Of a DNA stretch of 36,787 nucleotides, positions 29,693-36,787 are shown one piece after another. The first letter of the stretch is position 1. Every line of letters starts with the position of its first letter. The stretch spans positions 1 to 36,787 of the forward strand of contig DXEI01000080.1 of NCBI GenBank assembly GCA_019115045.1, in the 5' to 3' direction. This DNA is from Candidatus Gemmiger excrementipullorum. GTDB lineage: Bacteria; Bacillota; Clostridia; Oscillospirales; Ruminococcaceae. The translations under genes and the position numbers were made by a program. The notes under the pieces were generated by a model. That model made no database searches, was not told the DNA's origin, and saw only the letters and a list, made by a program, of their open reading frames with translations.

Positions 29693-30748
29693 TTATACCT
29701 GTTCCAGCACCTGCCACAGCGCCTGCGCGCTGGCCTGCCAGCTGTAGCGGGCCAGCAGTTCGCCGGCGTCGCGCTGCGGCGGGGTGACGTCGTCGACGTT
29801 GCCGGGGTTTGTTTCCAGGTCGATGTAGCCCGCGCAGCCGCCGTAGACTTCCCGCATGCAGGGGGTGTCGCTGACATAGATGCGCGGCGCGCCGCAGGCG
29901 ACGGCTTCCAGCGGGGGGATGCCGAACCCCTCGTACAGCGTGGGGAACAAAAACGCCTTGCAGTGGTGCATCAGGGCTTTGGCTTCGCCGTCCGAGACAT
30001 AGCCCAGGTAGACGACGTTGGGCAGCCCCGCCAGGCCCAGGCGCTTTGCCTCGCCCTGCAGGCTGCCGCCGCCGGCAATGGCGAACACGGCGTCCGGTTT
30101 GGCTTTGGCCGCGCGCAGCACCCAGGGGAAGTTTTTGTTTTTGAGCAGGTTGGCCATGCTGAAGTAATACTCGCCCCGGCGCAGCTGCGGCACTTTGGCA
30201 AAGATGCGCTCGTCGGCGGCGATGCGCTGCATCTGCTGCCAGGCGTTGTACACCACAAAGATGCGCTGCGGCGCCACGCCGTAGTACCGCGTGATCTCGC
30301 TTTTGGAAAACTGCGACACCGTGACGATGGCGTCGGCCACGGCGGCGATGCGCCGGTATTGCAGCCGGTGCCACAGCGCGCTGGCAAGGTCCCGCGGGGC
30401 GGTGTAAAAGTCCGGCCGGGCGCGGTAGCAGACGTCGTGCACGACGGCGACGCCGCGGAACCCGAACAGCGGGATGACGTTGCAGGTGGCCAGGCCGCGC
30501 GCGCCGCGCTGTTGCAAGTAGGCCGGATAGTCCAGCTGCTGCCAGGCCAGGCCGCGGCGCGTGCCGAAGGTGACCGTTTGGATGTTCTGGTAGACCGGCG
30601 CGCGCACGCCGGGCGGGGTGACGATCTCGACCCGGCCGGGCGGCACCAGCGCGTCGAGCGCCGAGAGCAGCTCAATGGAATAGCGCTGGATGCCGGAAAT
30701 GCGCTGGCCAAAAAAGGACCCGTCTACGGCCCATACGTCTGTGTTCAT
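29693..30748 (-). CDS. Glycosyltransferase, GT4 family (GT-B fold)
   Basis: A 351-residue retaining glycosyltransferase. N-terminal acceptor domain: WAVDGSFFGQRISGIQRYSI (glycine-rich loop typical of GT4), then VVHDVCYRARPDFYTAPRDL and ADAIVTVSQFSKSEITRYYG. C-terminal donor domain: YYFSMANLLKNKNFPWVLRA, AIAGGGSLQGEAKRLGL, and the EX7E motif FPTLYEGFGIPPLEAVACG that contacts the nucleotide sugar. No signal peptide or membrane span, so it probably acts on the inner membrane face. It follows the NagZ-like gene by 39 bases on the same strand with no terminator between, so the two are probably co-transcribed. RBS GGGGAGGGGG upstream. Donor and acceptor are unknown; an envelope polysaccharide or glycolipid role is plausible. 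Confidence 0.88.
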   Translation of the reverse strand: MNTDVWAVDGSFFGQRISGIQRYSIELLSALDALVPPGRVEIVTPPGVRAPVYQNIQTVTFGTRRGLAWQQLDYPAYLQQRGARGLATCNVIPLFGFRGVAVVHDVCYRARPDFYTAPRDLASALWHRLQYRRIAAVADAIVTVSQFSKSEITRYYGVAPQRIFVVYNAWQQMQRIAADERIFAKVPQLRRGEYYFSMANLLKNKNFPWVLRAAKAKPDAVFAIAGGGSLQGEAKRLGLAGLPNVVYLGYVSDGEAKALMHHCKAFLFPTLYEGFGIPPLEAVACGAPRIYVSDTPCMREVYGGCAGYIDLETNPGNVDDVTPPQRDAGELLARYSWQASAQALWQVLEQV

Positions 30749-30787
30749 GGGGCGTTCCCCCTCCCCTGCTGGAAAATTATGCGGCGC

Positions 30788-32092
30788 TTACAGGCCCGCG
30801 TACTGTTGTTTGACGCGCAGGATGCGCGCGACGCTCTCGTTGAGGCGTTCCTCGCTGACGGTGCCGTTTTCGACGGCCGCCACGACGCCGTCGAACGCTT
30901 CGGTCAGGCCGTCGGGCATCAGCAGAATGTCGCAGCCGGCGTTCAGCGCCTGCACGGCGGCCTCGGCCGGGGCGTACTGTTCGGTGATGGCGCCCATCGC
31001 CAGCGAATCGGTCACCACCAGCACGTCCTCGCCCTGCAAGAGTTCGCCGCGCAGCAGCCCGGTGACGATGTGGTAAGACAGCGAAGCCGGCGTGTCGCCG
31101 TCCAGCGCTGGGGCGGCGATATGCCCCACCATGATGGCATGGGGGCCGATGCCGCCCTCCCCTTGCGTCGGCTGCATAAACGGCAGGAACTCGCACTGCA
31201 GCATTTCCTCTTTGGTGCGGTGGCTGTAGGCCAGGCCGCTGTGGCTGTCCTCGGCCGTATCGCCGTGGCCGGGGAAATGCTTGAGCGTGGGCAGGATGCC
31301 CTGCGCCTGCAGGCCCTGCGCCATCGCCCCGGCCATAGCAGCCGCCGTCGCGGCGTCCTGCGAGAACGCGCGCGTGCCGATGACGGTGTTGGCGGGGTTG
31401 GTGTAGACGTCGGCGTCGGGGGCGAAGTCCATCGTGAAGCCGTAGTCTTTCAAGTACGCGCCGATGGCAGCCCCCATCTCGCGCGCGGCTTCGGGGTCGC
31501 CGGTCTCACCGACGGCGGCCGCGCTCTCGTACCGGGGCAGGTCGAACGCCGGGTGGTTGGCCAGGCGGGCCACGGCGCCGCCCTCCTCATCGACTGAGAT
31601 CAGCAGCGGTATCTTGCTGGCCGCCTGCAGGTCGGCGTTGAACTGCGCGATCTGCTGCGGGCCGGTGATATTCTTGCCGAACTGGCAGATGCCGCCCACG
31701 GGGTAGTCCTGCAAAGTCTTTCGCATCGCATCGCTGAGGGCGGTCACGCCGTCGGCGTATTCGTCGTCGATCTCCTCCTGTGGGAGGGTAAGGTCGAGCG
31801 AATCCGGCCGGATCATAAACAGCTGGCCGACTTTTTCGCGCAGCGTCATCTGCTGCAGCAGCGCCGCCACGGGGTCGGCTTCCTCCGGCGCGGGTTCCGG
31901 CGCAGGGGTCTGTTCCTGCGCGGGGGCAGCCGTGGGGGCCGGTTCCGCCGGTCCCGATAAAGCAGGCGTTTCCGTCGCCGGCAGTTCGGGCTGCGGCGTC
32001 GGCTGGGCAGCGCCCGGGGCGGGCGTGCAGCCGCACAGCAGCGCCAGCGCCAGCAGGGCCGCCAGGCGGCCAAAACGTCGGTTCATTCTCAT
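30788..32092 (-). CDS. GH3 beta-N-acetylhexosaminidase lipoprotein (NagZ-like)
   Basis: A 434-residue exported enzyme. The signal peptide MRMNRRFGRLAALLALALL ends with CGC, a lipobox (LCGC), so it is probably a lipoprotein. A Pro/Ala/Glu-rich linker covers about residues 25-65. The GH3 catalytic domain follows: EKVGQLFMIRPD, ISVDEEGGAVARLANHPAF, the NagZ signature TLKHFPGHGDTAEDSHSG with the His-Asp acid/base loop, and the nucleophile in VLVVTDSLAMGAI. Such enzymes remove N-acetylglucosamine from muropeptides; a surface location fits cell-wall turnover outside the cell, as in Bacillus NagZ. ATG 32092 is preferred (AAGGA seven bases upstream) over the ATG two codons later. It starts its own transcript, followed by the GT4 gene. 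Confidence 0.9.
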   Translation of the reverse strand: MRMNRRFGRLAALLALALLCGCTPAPGAAQPTPQPELPATETPALSGPAEPAPTAAPAQEQTPAPEPAPEEADPVAALLQQMTLREKVGQLFMIRPDSLDLTLPQEEIDDEYADGVTALSDAMRKTLQDYPVGGICQFGKNITGPQQIAQFNADLQAASKIPLLISVDEEGGAVARLANHPAFDLPRYESAAAVGETGDPEAAREMGAAIGAYLKDYGFTMDFAPDADVYTNPANTVIGTRAFSQDAATAAAMAGAMAQGLQAQGILPTLKHFPGHGDTAEDSHSGLAYSHRTKEEMLQCEFLPFMQPTQGEGGIGPHAIMVGHIAAPALDGDTPASLSYHIVTGLLRGELLQGEDVLVVTDSLAMGAITEQYAPAEAAVQALNAGCDILLMPDGLTEAFDGVVAAVENGTVSEERLNESVARILRVKQQYAGL

Positions 32093-32141
32093 ATAAGATT
32101 CCTTTTGTGCGCAGTCTTTGCTTTGTGGGGTCTGTTTTTGT

Positions 32142-32170
32142 ATTATAGCACGTGCAACCGGGCGGGGCAA
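32142..32170 (-). promoter_or_regulatory. Promoter of the nagZ-like/GT4 transcript
   Basis: Minus strand: TTGCCC (32170-32165), 17-base spacer, TATAAT (32147-32142) preceded by TGC as an extended -10. Confidence 0.75.
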
Positions 32171-32185
32171 GCCGCGCGGCACGCC

Positions 32186-32226
32186 AAAAGCCCCGCCTGA
32201 CGCCGGTTTGGCGCAAAGCGGGGCTT
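32186..32226 (-). terminator. Intrinsic terminator of the Gld-like ABC operon
   Basis: Minus strand: AAGCCCCGC (32226-32218) pairs with GCGGGGCTT (32196-32188), with a long partly structured loop, followed by TTGG. It ends the operon that began near 36762. Confidence 0.75.
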
Positions 32227-32239
32227 GGGTCTTTTGGGG

Positions 32240-33190
32240 TCAGTCTTCCGCGGCGGTCTCGGCGGTCGCCTCGGCGTCGTACAGGCTCTGTTTGGTCACG
32301 GCAAAGGCGTTTTTGTGGTCGGCGTTGACCTCGTACACGACGCTGGGGTCGCTGCTGGCCCGCAGGTAGCAGGCGCCGTCGTCCCCCGGCGTCTCGTTGC
32401 CGAAGCGCACCGTCAGCGCCGTGCCGTCGGTAAAGCTGAGCACCGCGACGACGTCGGGGTGCGTCAGCCCGTAGCCGCCGTCCTCCGGCGCGGTGATGGT
32501 CCACTCCGTCTGCAAATTGCACAGTGTGTTGGCCATTTTCTGCACAGCGTCCTGGTCCAGCGGGTAGTCCGGCTCACCGTCCAGCGTCCACTCGCCGTCG
32601 GTATGGGTAAAGGTCAGCGCGCCGACTTCCATCTCGGCCACATCGTCCGCCGTCTTGTCGGTCAGGGTCTGGGGCTCATAGAGGTCCCGCGGCGCTTTGC
32701 ACAGGCCGATGAGGTCGTCCTGCGGGATGGTGTACGCCGCGCCGGTCTCGTCGTAGAGATAGTGGATCTCGGCCACGTCGTTGGCGCAGTCCACCGTCAG
32801 CGTGCGGGTCGTCTCGCCGCCGGTCAGCGTAAAGATCATCAGCGGCGTTTCGCTGCGGGCCGGGATCTCGGCCAGTTCATCGCCCTGCAGCCGGCGGTCG
32901 GCCCGCAAGGCGGCGTATTGCTCCACCAGCGCGGCGACGTCTTCCTGATCCAGCGGCAGCGACGGGTCCGACGCCAGCCGCCAGGTCCCGCCGGAGCCTT
33001 TTTGCAGCGTGACTTCGACGTTTTCGCCGCTGTAGCTTACGGTGTCGAGCTCTGCGGCAGTCAAGGGGCACAGCGCGATGCCCGGCAGTTCTTCCTCCTC
33101 TGCCGCGCTGTGCAGCACCGCCAGCAGCACGGCCAGCAGCACCACCACCGCCGCCAGCAGCGCCAGCGGCAGCATCTTTTTGCGTGTCAT
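32240..33190 (-). CDS. DUF4340 domain-containing membrane-anchored protein
   Basis: A 316-residue protein with one N-terminal membrane anchor (MLPLALLAAVVVLLAVLLAV after MTRKK) and a long extracellular part. That part has the DUF4340 pattern of two similar halves, each with a WRLASDPSLPLDQEDVAALV or WTLDGEPDYPLDQDAVQKMA segment, so it looks like an internal duplication. DUF4340 proteins are found next to Gld-type ABC systems, as here, and are thought to work outside the membrane; the biochemical role is unknown. RBS AAAGGA six bases before the ATG; it starts 15 bases after the GldG-like gene and ends the operon. The tail is acidic and Ala/Thr-rich (DAEATAETAAED). Confidence 0.85.
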   Translation of the reverse strand: MTRKKMLPLALLAAVVVLLAVLLAVLHSAAEEEELPGIALCPLTAAELDTVSYSGENVEVTLQKGSGGTWRLASDPSLPLDQEDVAALVEQYAALRADRRLQGDELAEIPARSETPLMIFTLTGGETTRTLTVDCANDVAEIHYLYDETGAAYTIPQDDLIGLCKAPRDLYEPQTLTDKTADDVAEMEVGALTFTHTDGEWTLDGEPDYPLDQDAVQKMANTLCNLQTEWTITAPEDGGYGLTHPDVVAVLSFTDGTALTVRFGNETPGDDGACYLRASSDPSVVYEVNADHKNAFAVTKQSLYDAEATAETAAED

Positions 33191-33205
33191 AGCGTTTCCT
33201 TTCTG

Positions 33206-34618
33206 TTAACGGCGGCGGCGCACCAGGCAGACGACGGCGCCGGCGATCAGGCAGACGATGGGCAGCACAAAGACAAACAGCACGCCCAGGCCGATGATGG
33301 CCCCCGCCGGCACCGTGAGGGCAGCGGCGCTCATGCTCTTGGCGCTGATGACGGCGGTGGTCTGCTGGCCGTTGCACCAGTTGACGATGCTGCCCAGGAA
33401 CTGCGCGTTGCCGCCGGAGGTGCTCTGGTTGGCGGCCGTCTGCAGCGCGTTGGGGCAGTTGATCCACACCACGCGCGCGCCGGTGGCCTCATTTTCGGCG
33501 GCCGTTGCCACGGCGAAGCTGCCCACGGGGTCGGTGTCGGCCTTCTGCGCGGTCTCGGCCGTGGCGTAGTTTTCCAGCGAGTAGGCGTCCAGGCTGGTCG
33601 TCAGCAGGTCGGTGTGGGTGTAAGCACTGTCGTCCTGCGAGACGATGCCTTGCGCAATGGGCGTGTAGACCATCATGCCGGCGGTCATGCCGGCCAGGAT
33701 CTCGTTGGAAGCGACGTCGGGCAGCAGGTAGGTGGGAGACATGCCGTAGGGGTAGTGGTCACCGTCTGTCTCCACCAGCAGGCCGGGCTGGCGGGTCATG
33801 CCGCAGGAGGCCAGCACACCGTCGAGGTTGGGGGTCTCCAGCGTAAAGTCGGTCACGGCCAGCAGCTTGCCGCCGCCGTCCACATAGGCTTGCAGCAGCG
33901 CGGCTTCGTCGGCTGTCACATCGGCCAGCGGCGCGTTGATGAGCACGACGGACGCATCCGCCGGGATGGACCCGGCCGTGACGAGGTTGAGCGAATCCAC
34001 CGTGACGCCGGCGGCGTCCAGCGTCTCGAGGAAGTCGCTGCCCAGGGCGGTCTCGCCGTGGCCGGCGAGCTCATACAGCCGGTAGCTGGCCGTGCGGGTG
34101 ACCTTGGCCAGCGCCGAGGTCAGCGCGTTTTCGGCCCCAAAGCTGTACTGCTGGGTGCCGTAGTAATAGTAGGCCTCGATGTCCATGGCGTAGAGGTCGC
34201 CGTAATAACTCAGCACCTCGTACTTGTCGCCGCAGACAAGGACGACGCTGCCGGTGGACGCGCCGTCATACTGCTCGGCCAGCGTCGGGTAGAGCACGGG
34301 GTCGCGCTGCTGCCAGCTAAAGTGGCTGCTGGCACCGGCGTAGCGGTCCAAAAGGCGGGTGACGTTGGCGTCCTCCTCGCCCGAGATGGCCAGGTAATAC
34401 GCCTGCACGTCGGTATCCAGTTCCCCCAGCAGGTTTTGGGTCGTATCGCTCAAAGTGAACATACCGCTGGTGGAGATGTCATACTCGGTATACTGGCTGG
34501 GCAGCGCCCGCACCACCAGGTTGACGAGGATGACCGCCGCCAGCACCACCACCGCCAGCGCGGCGGCGTACAGGCCGTTGTGCAGCGTTTTTTTGCTGCT
34601 GTGTTGCGTTTTATCCAT
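33206..34618 (-). CDS. GldG-like ABC-type auxiliary transmembrane protein
   Basis: A 470-residue protein with an N-terminal membrane span (LYAAALAVVVLAAVILVNLV), a large extracellular domain and a C-terminal span (IIGLGVLFVFVLPIVCLIAG) ending in VRRRR. The extracellular part matches the GldG/ABC_transp_aux pattern: EYDISTSGMFTLSDTTQNLL, VTRLLDRYAGASSHFSW, YELAGHGETALGSDFLETLD, SVVLINAPLADVTADEAALL and YVDGGGKLLAVTDF. Such proteins accompany a GldF permease and GldA ATPase. In Bacteroidetes they are needed for gliding; in Clostridia the exported or sensed molecule is unknown, and gliding should not be assumed. RBS GAGAGGGGG precedes the ATG; the gap to the permease is 15 bases. Confidence 0.87.
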   Translation of the reverse strand: MDKTQHSSKKTLHNGLYAAALAVVVLAAVILVNLVVRALPSQYTEYDISTSGMFTLSDTTQNLLGELDTDVQAYYLAISGEEDANVTRLLDRYAGASSHFSWQQRDPVLYPTLAEQYDGASTGSVVLVCGDKYEVLSYYGDLYAMDIEAYYYYGTQQYSFGAENALTSALAKVTRTASYRLYELAGHGETALGSDFLETLDAAGVTVDSLNLVTAGSIPADASVVLINAPLADVTADEAALLQAYVDGGGKLLAVTDFTLETPNLDGVLASCGMTRQPGLLVETDGDHYPYGMSPTYLLPDVASNEILAGMTAGMMVYTPIAQGIVSQDDSAYTHTDLLTTSLDAYSLENYATAETAQKADTDPVGSFAVATAAENEATGARVVWINCPNALQTAANQSTSGGNAQFLGSIVNWCNGQQTTAVISAKSMSAAALTVPAGAIIGLGVLFVFVLPIVCLIAGAVVCLVRRRR

Positions 34619-34633
34619 CGTTGCAGCCCCCTC

Positions 34634-35497
34634 TCAATGCCAGCGGCGGCGCTCGATGGCCTGCCCGGTGAGGAACAGGAACAGCGCGATGACCGAGAGA
34701 TAGTACACGACGGCCGAAAGGCTGAACATGCCGCCCACGACGCCATTGAACGGCGTGAACAGCGCCAGCGCCGACAATACACTGTCAAACGCCGTGAGCA
34801 GCCACGCCGGGCGCAGCAAAAACAGCACGATGAGCGCCGCGCCGCCGGCGCAGAACACCGTCAGGCCCGCGGCCAGGCTTTTGCACAGCACGCCGACGAG
34901 CACCGACGCAATGAGCAGCACGACGGCGAACACGATAAACGCCAGCAGGTTGCCGCTGGTGAACATCGTCTTGATGCCGTCCATCAGGTAGGCTACTAAC
35001 AGCGCGCCAAAGGTGGCCAGGTAGGCAAGGATCTGGTTTTCGGTCAAAGCCGAGATCCAGGTGCCCACGGCCAGGCAGGCCGCGCCCAGCAGCCAGTAGA
35101 CGAACAGCGCGCTGTACGCCGACACCAGCGAGACATCGCCGAACGCCGTGAGCAGCAGCGGCATGATGAGCGCCACCACGGTGGGCGCGGCAAAGATCAC
35201 GCACTCGGCCAGGAATTTGCCCAGCACGATGCCGGGGATGCTGACCGGGCTGGTGAGCAGCAGCTGGTCGGTTTTGTTGCGGCGTTCCTCGGCAAAGCTG
35301 CGCATGCTGATGGCTGGCAGCAAAAACAGTAAGATCATGGTGGTGGTGTACAGCACCATGGCAAAGTCCGACGAGGCGTACATCAAGTTGCGGTTGGCAA
35401 AGTACAGCCCCAGGAAAAACAGGCTGACCGCCGCCGTGACATAACCGATCATGCCGGTATAGTAGGCTTTGGTCTCGCGCTTAAAGATCGCTGCCAT
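34634..35497 (-). CDS. GldF-like ABC-2 type permease
   Basis: A 287-residue membrane protein with six or more hydrophobic segments: YYTGMIGYVTAAVSLFFLGL, MVLYTTTMILLFLLPAISMR, LAECVIFAAPTVVALIMPLL, SALFVYWLLGAACLAVGTWI and LLAFIVFAVVLLIASVLVGV. The cytosolic loop RSFAEERRNKTDQLLLTSPV, which meets the ATPase, is the family landmark of ABC-2 exporters. ATG at 35506 sits directly against the AAAGGGG ribosome site; the ATG at 35497 (MAAIFKRETKAYYTG) is nine bases away and is preferred. The gene starts inside the last codons of the ATPase gene (17-base overlap), so expression is coupled. Predicted to export an unknown substrate. Confidence 0.9.
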   Translation of the reverse strand: MAAIFKRETKAYYTGMIGYVTAAVSLFFLGLYFANRNLMYASSDFAMVLYTTTMILLFLLPAISMRSFAEERRNKTDQLLLTSPVSIPGIVLGKFLAECVIFAAPTVVALIMPLLLTAFGDVSLVSAYSALFVYWLLGAACLAVGTWISALTENQILAYLATFGALLVAYLMDGIKTMFTSGNLLAFIVFAVVLLIASVLVGVLCKSLAAGLTVFCAGGAALIVLFLLRPAWLLTAFDSVLSALALFTPFNGVVGGMFSLSAVVYYLSVIALFLFLTGQAIERRRWH

Positions 35498-36677
35498 GCG
35501 GTGCATCCCCTTTCTCTTGCATTGGTTCCGGCGTTGCCGGGGTATCTTGTTGCGCCGGGGCGGTTTCTTCGGCGGCGGCGGGCGCACTTTGCGCCGGGGC
35601 GCTGTCCTCTACAGCAGAGGCAGGGTTTTGCGCAGCCGGGGCCGTGGCGGGTGTTTCGGCGTCGTCCGGCGCAGGTTCTGTCGGGGCGGGCTCTTCGGCG
35701 GCAGGCGTTTGCGCCGCGTCCGCCTGCGGGGCGGGGTCGGCGGCGGGCGTTTCGGTCAGCTGCAGGAATACATCCTCCAGGCTCATGGTCTCGGCGCTCA
35801 AGGTCAGCACCGGGCAGCCGGCCTGGGCCAGCGCCAGCGACAGCGCGCCGCGCAGGTCGGTGCCGGCCTCGCTGACAGCGGTAAAGCTGACCTCGCCGCC
35901 TTTTTCGGCGGTAACGCGCAGGTCGCTGAGGCCCGGCACCGCCGCGGCGGCGGCCAGTACGGCCTCACGGCTGCCCTGCGCCGTGGCCGAGATGGTGCCC
36001 CTGGCGGCCAGGCGGCCGGCGAGTTCTTCCGGCGTGCCCTGCGCGATGAGTTTGCCGTGTGCGATGATGAGCACGCGGTCGCAGATGGCCTGCACCTCGC
36101 TGAGGATATGGCTGGACAGAATGACGGTGTGTGTCTTGCCCAGGTCGTGGATGAGGGCGCGGATCTCGATCATCTGCGCCGGGTCCAGGCCGACGGTCGG
36201 CTCGTCCAGGATGATGACCTTGGGCGCGCCCAGCAGCGCCGCCGCAATGCCGACGCGCTGGCGGTAGCCTTTGGACAGGTTGCGGATGAGCCGCCGCTCC
36301 ATGCCCTGCAGCCCGGCGCGGGCCGCGGCTTTTTCTACCGATGCAGCGCGGGCGACCTTTTTGCGCTCGCCCTTGAGCTCCGCCACAAACAGCAGGTATT
36401 CCTGCACGGTCATGTCCTGGTAGAGCGGCGGCTGTTCCGGCAGGTAACCGATGCACGCCTTGGCCTGCATCGGCTCGGCGGCGATGTCGTGCCCGTCCAC
36501 CTTCACGGTACCGGCCGTGGCCGACAGATACCCCGTGATGATGTTCATGGTGGTGGATTTGCCCGCGCCGTTGGGGCCCAGCAGGCCGTAGATGCAGCCA
36601 TCCTGCACGGTGAAGCTGATATCATCCACCGCGACGTGACCGCCGTAACGCTTTGTCAGATGTTCGACTTCGATCAA
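35481..36677 (-). CDS. GldA-like ABC transporter ATP-binding protein with long Ala/Pro/Glu-rich tail
   Basis: A 398-residue ATPase. Residues 1-230 form the nucleotide-binding domain: Walker A YGLLGPNGAGKSTTMNIITG, Q-loop LPEQPPLYQDMTVQEYL, signature LSKGYRQRVGIAAAL, Walker B VIILDEPTVGLDPAQMIEIR, and the His switch TVILSSHILSEV. A small regulatory domain follows to about residue 306 (ETMSLEDVFLQLTE). The usual family length is near 310. Here a further 90 or so residues of low complexity follow, rich in Ala, Pro, Glu and Thr and ending EKGDAPHGSDL. The start is the TTG at 36677 (LIEVEHLTKRYGG), about ten bases after GGGGAGG; no nearby ATG fits. It is the first gene of the operon. Confidence 0.9.
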   Translation of the reverse strand: MIEVEHLTKRYGGHVAVDDISFTVQDGCIYGLLGPNGAGKSTTMNIITGYLSATAGTVKVDGHDIAAEPMQAKACIGYLPEQPPLYQDMTVQEYLLFVAELKGERKKVARAASVEKAAARAGLQGMERRLIRNLSKGYRQRVGIAAALLGAPKVIILDEPTVGLDPAQMIEIRALIHDLGKTHTVILSSHILSEVQAICDRVLIIAHGKLIAQGTPEELAGRLAARGTISATAQGSREAVLAAAAAVPGLSDLRVTAEKGGEVSFTAVSEAGTDLRGALSLALAQAGCPVLTLSAETMSLEDVFLQLTETPAADPAPQADAAQTPAAEEPAPTEPAPDDAETPATAPAAQNPASAVEDSAPAQSAPAAAEETAPAQQDTPATPEPMQEKGDAPHGSDL

Positions 36678-36768
36678 AGTGGTACGCCCTCCCCTTTTCT
36701 TGTAAAGTGACCGCGGGCGCAACGCCCGCACCGGGGCAGGCTTGTCCCTGCACCGGCATACGGTTGTT

Positions 36769-36774
36769 ATTATA
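36769..36774 (-). promoter_or_regulatory. -10 box of the Gld-like ABC operon promoter (window edge)
   Basis: Minus strand TATAAT (36774-36769). The matching -35 would lie at or beyond the window end. The leader that follows has two hairpins without U tracts, one of them GCGGGCG-TTG-CGCCCGC (about 36709-36725 read on minus), ahead of the GGGGAGG ribosome site. Confidence 0.55.
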
Positions 36775-36787
36775 CCGGCAAATTGTG

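Noticed and set aside
32225-34999. A 924-codon plus-strand open frame over the Gld-like operon
   Set aside because: Antisense shadow; Gln/Arg/His/Val-rich translation without domains.
32240-36677. A gliding motility system
   Set aside because: Only the ABC-type Gld-like components are present. These are widespread in non-gliding Firmicutes, and the other gliding proteins are absent.
1-36787. tRNA or rRNA genes, CRISPR arrays, insertion sequences, integrases or prophage genes
   Set aside because: No cloverleaf with its conserved arms, no regularly spaced repeats, no transposase or integrase motif and no phage structural gene were recognised in reading the window.

Overview
The window is a GC-rich (clearly above 60 percent by eye), densely packed bacterial chromosome segment. 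It looks like a Gram-positive Clostridia member, most plausibly a high-GC gut Oscillospirales/Ruminococcaceae relative (Faecalibacterium-Gemmiger-Subdoligranulum type). Reasons: a PyrK/PyrDB-type dihydroorotate dehydrogenase, the long PyrE and PyrF variants, BMP-type nucleoside lipoproteins, a YitT/DUF2179 protein, strong Shine-Dalgarno sites and sigma-A-like promoters. The species is inferred, not proven. No rRNA, tRNA, insertion sequence, prophage or CRISPR array was seen.

Layout. (1) 1-5941, minus strand: de novo pyrimidine operon pyrC-pyrF-pyrK-pyrD-pyrE-carA-carB (carB runs off the edge). A consensus promoter leads into a leader with a 25-codon ORF whose stop codon touches a U-tailed terminator hairpin. 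(2) 6048-9891: cysE (+), a YitT-family membrane protein (-), a PrsA/SurA-like lipoprotein (-), and ung (+) divergent from it. (3) 10008-18885, minus strand: nucleoside uptake and salvage block, in transcription order deoD, cdd, a divergent BMP lipoprotein, bmpA, ABC ATPase, two permeases and pyrimidine-nucleoside phosphorylase, with internal promoters and terminators. (4) 18988-20876, plus: PflA-like radical SAM protein, then a GH25 lysozyme behind two mutually exclusive hairpins. (5) 21021-25258, plus: a type IIA topoisomerase pair of ParE/ParC type. (6) 25337-27908, minus: a SAM methyltransferase and phosphoglucomutase. (7) 28103-29626, plus: comM/YifB. (8) 29693-32092, minus: GH3 NagZ-like lipoprotein and GT4 glycosyltransferase. 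(9) 32240-36677, minus: a four-gene Gld-like ABC export operon whose ATPase carries an unusual Ala/Pro/Glu-rich C-terminal tail.

Together the genes describe pyrimidine supply by two routes: synthesis from bicarbonate, glutamine and aspartate (the pyrB step is not in the window), and import plus phosphorolysis or deamination of external nucleosides. DNA maintenance (ung, topoisomerase, comM) and envelope functions are interspersed.

The most interesting features are regulatory. They are the putative pyrBI-style translation-coupled attenuator ahead of pyrC, a terminator just after the bmpA promoter, the alternative hairpins ahead of the lysozyme gene, a repeated operator-like motif at two nucleoside-transport promoters, and the symmetric divergent promoter of deoD and the radical SAM gene. 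All are inferred from sequence alone. The long open frames antisense to real genes are GC-driven shadows and are not annotated.
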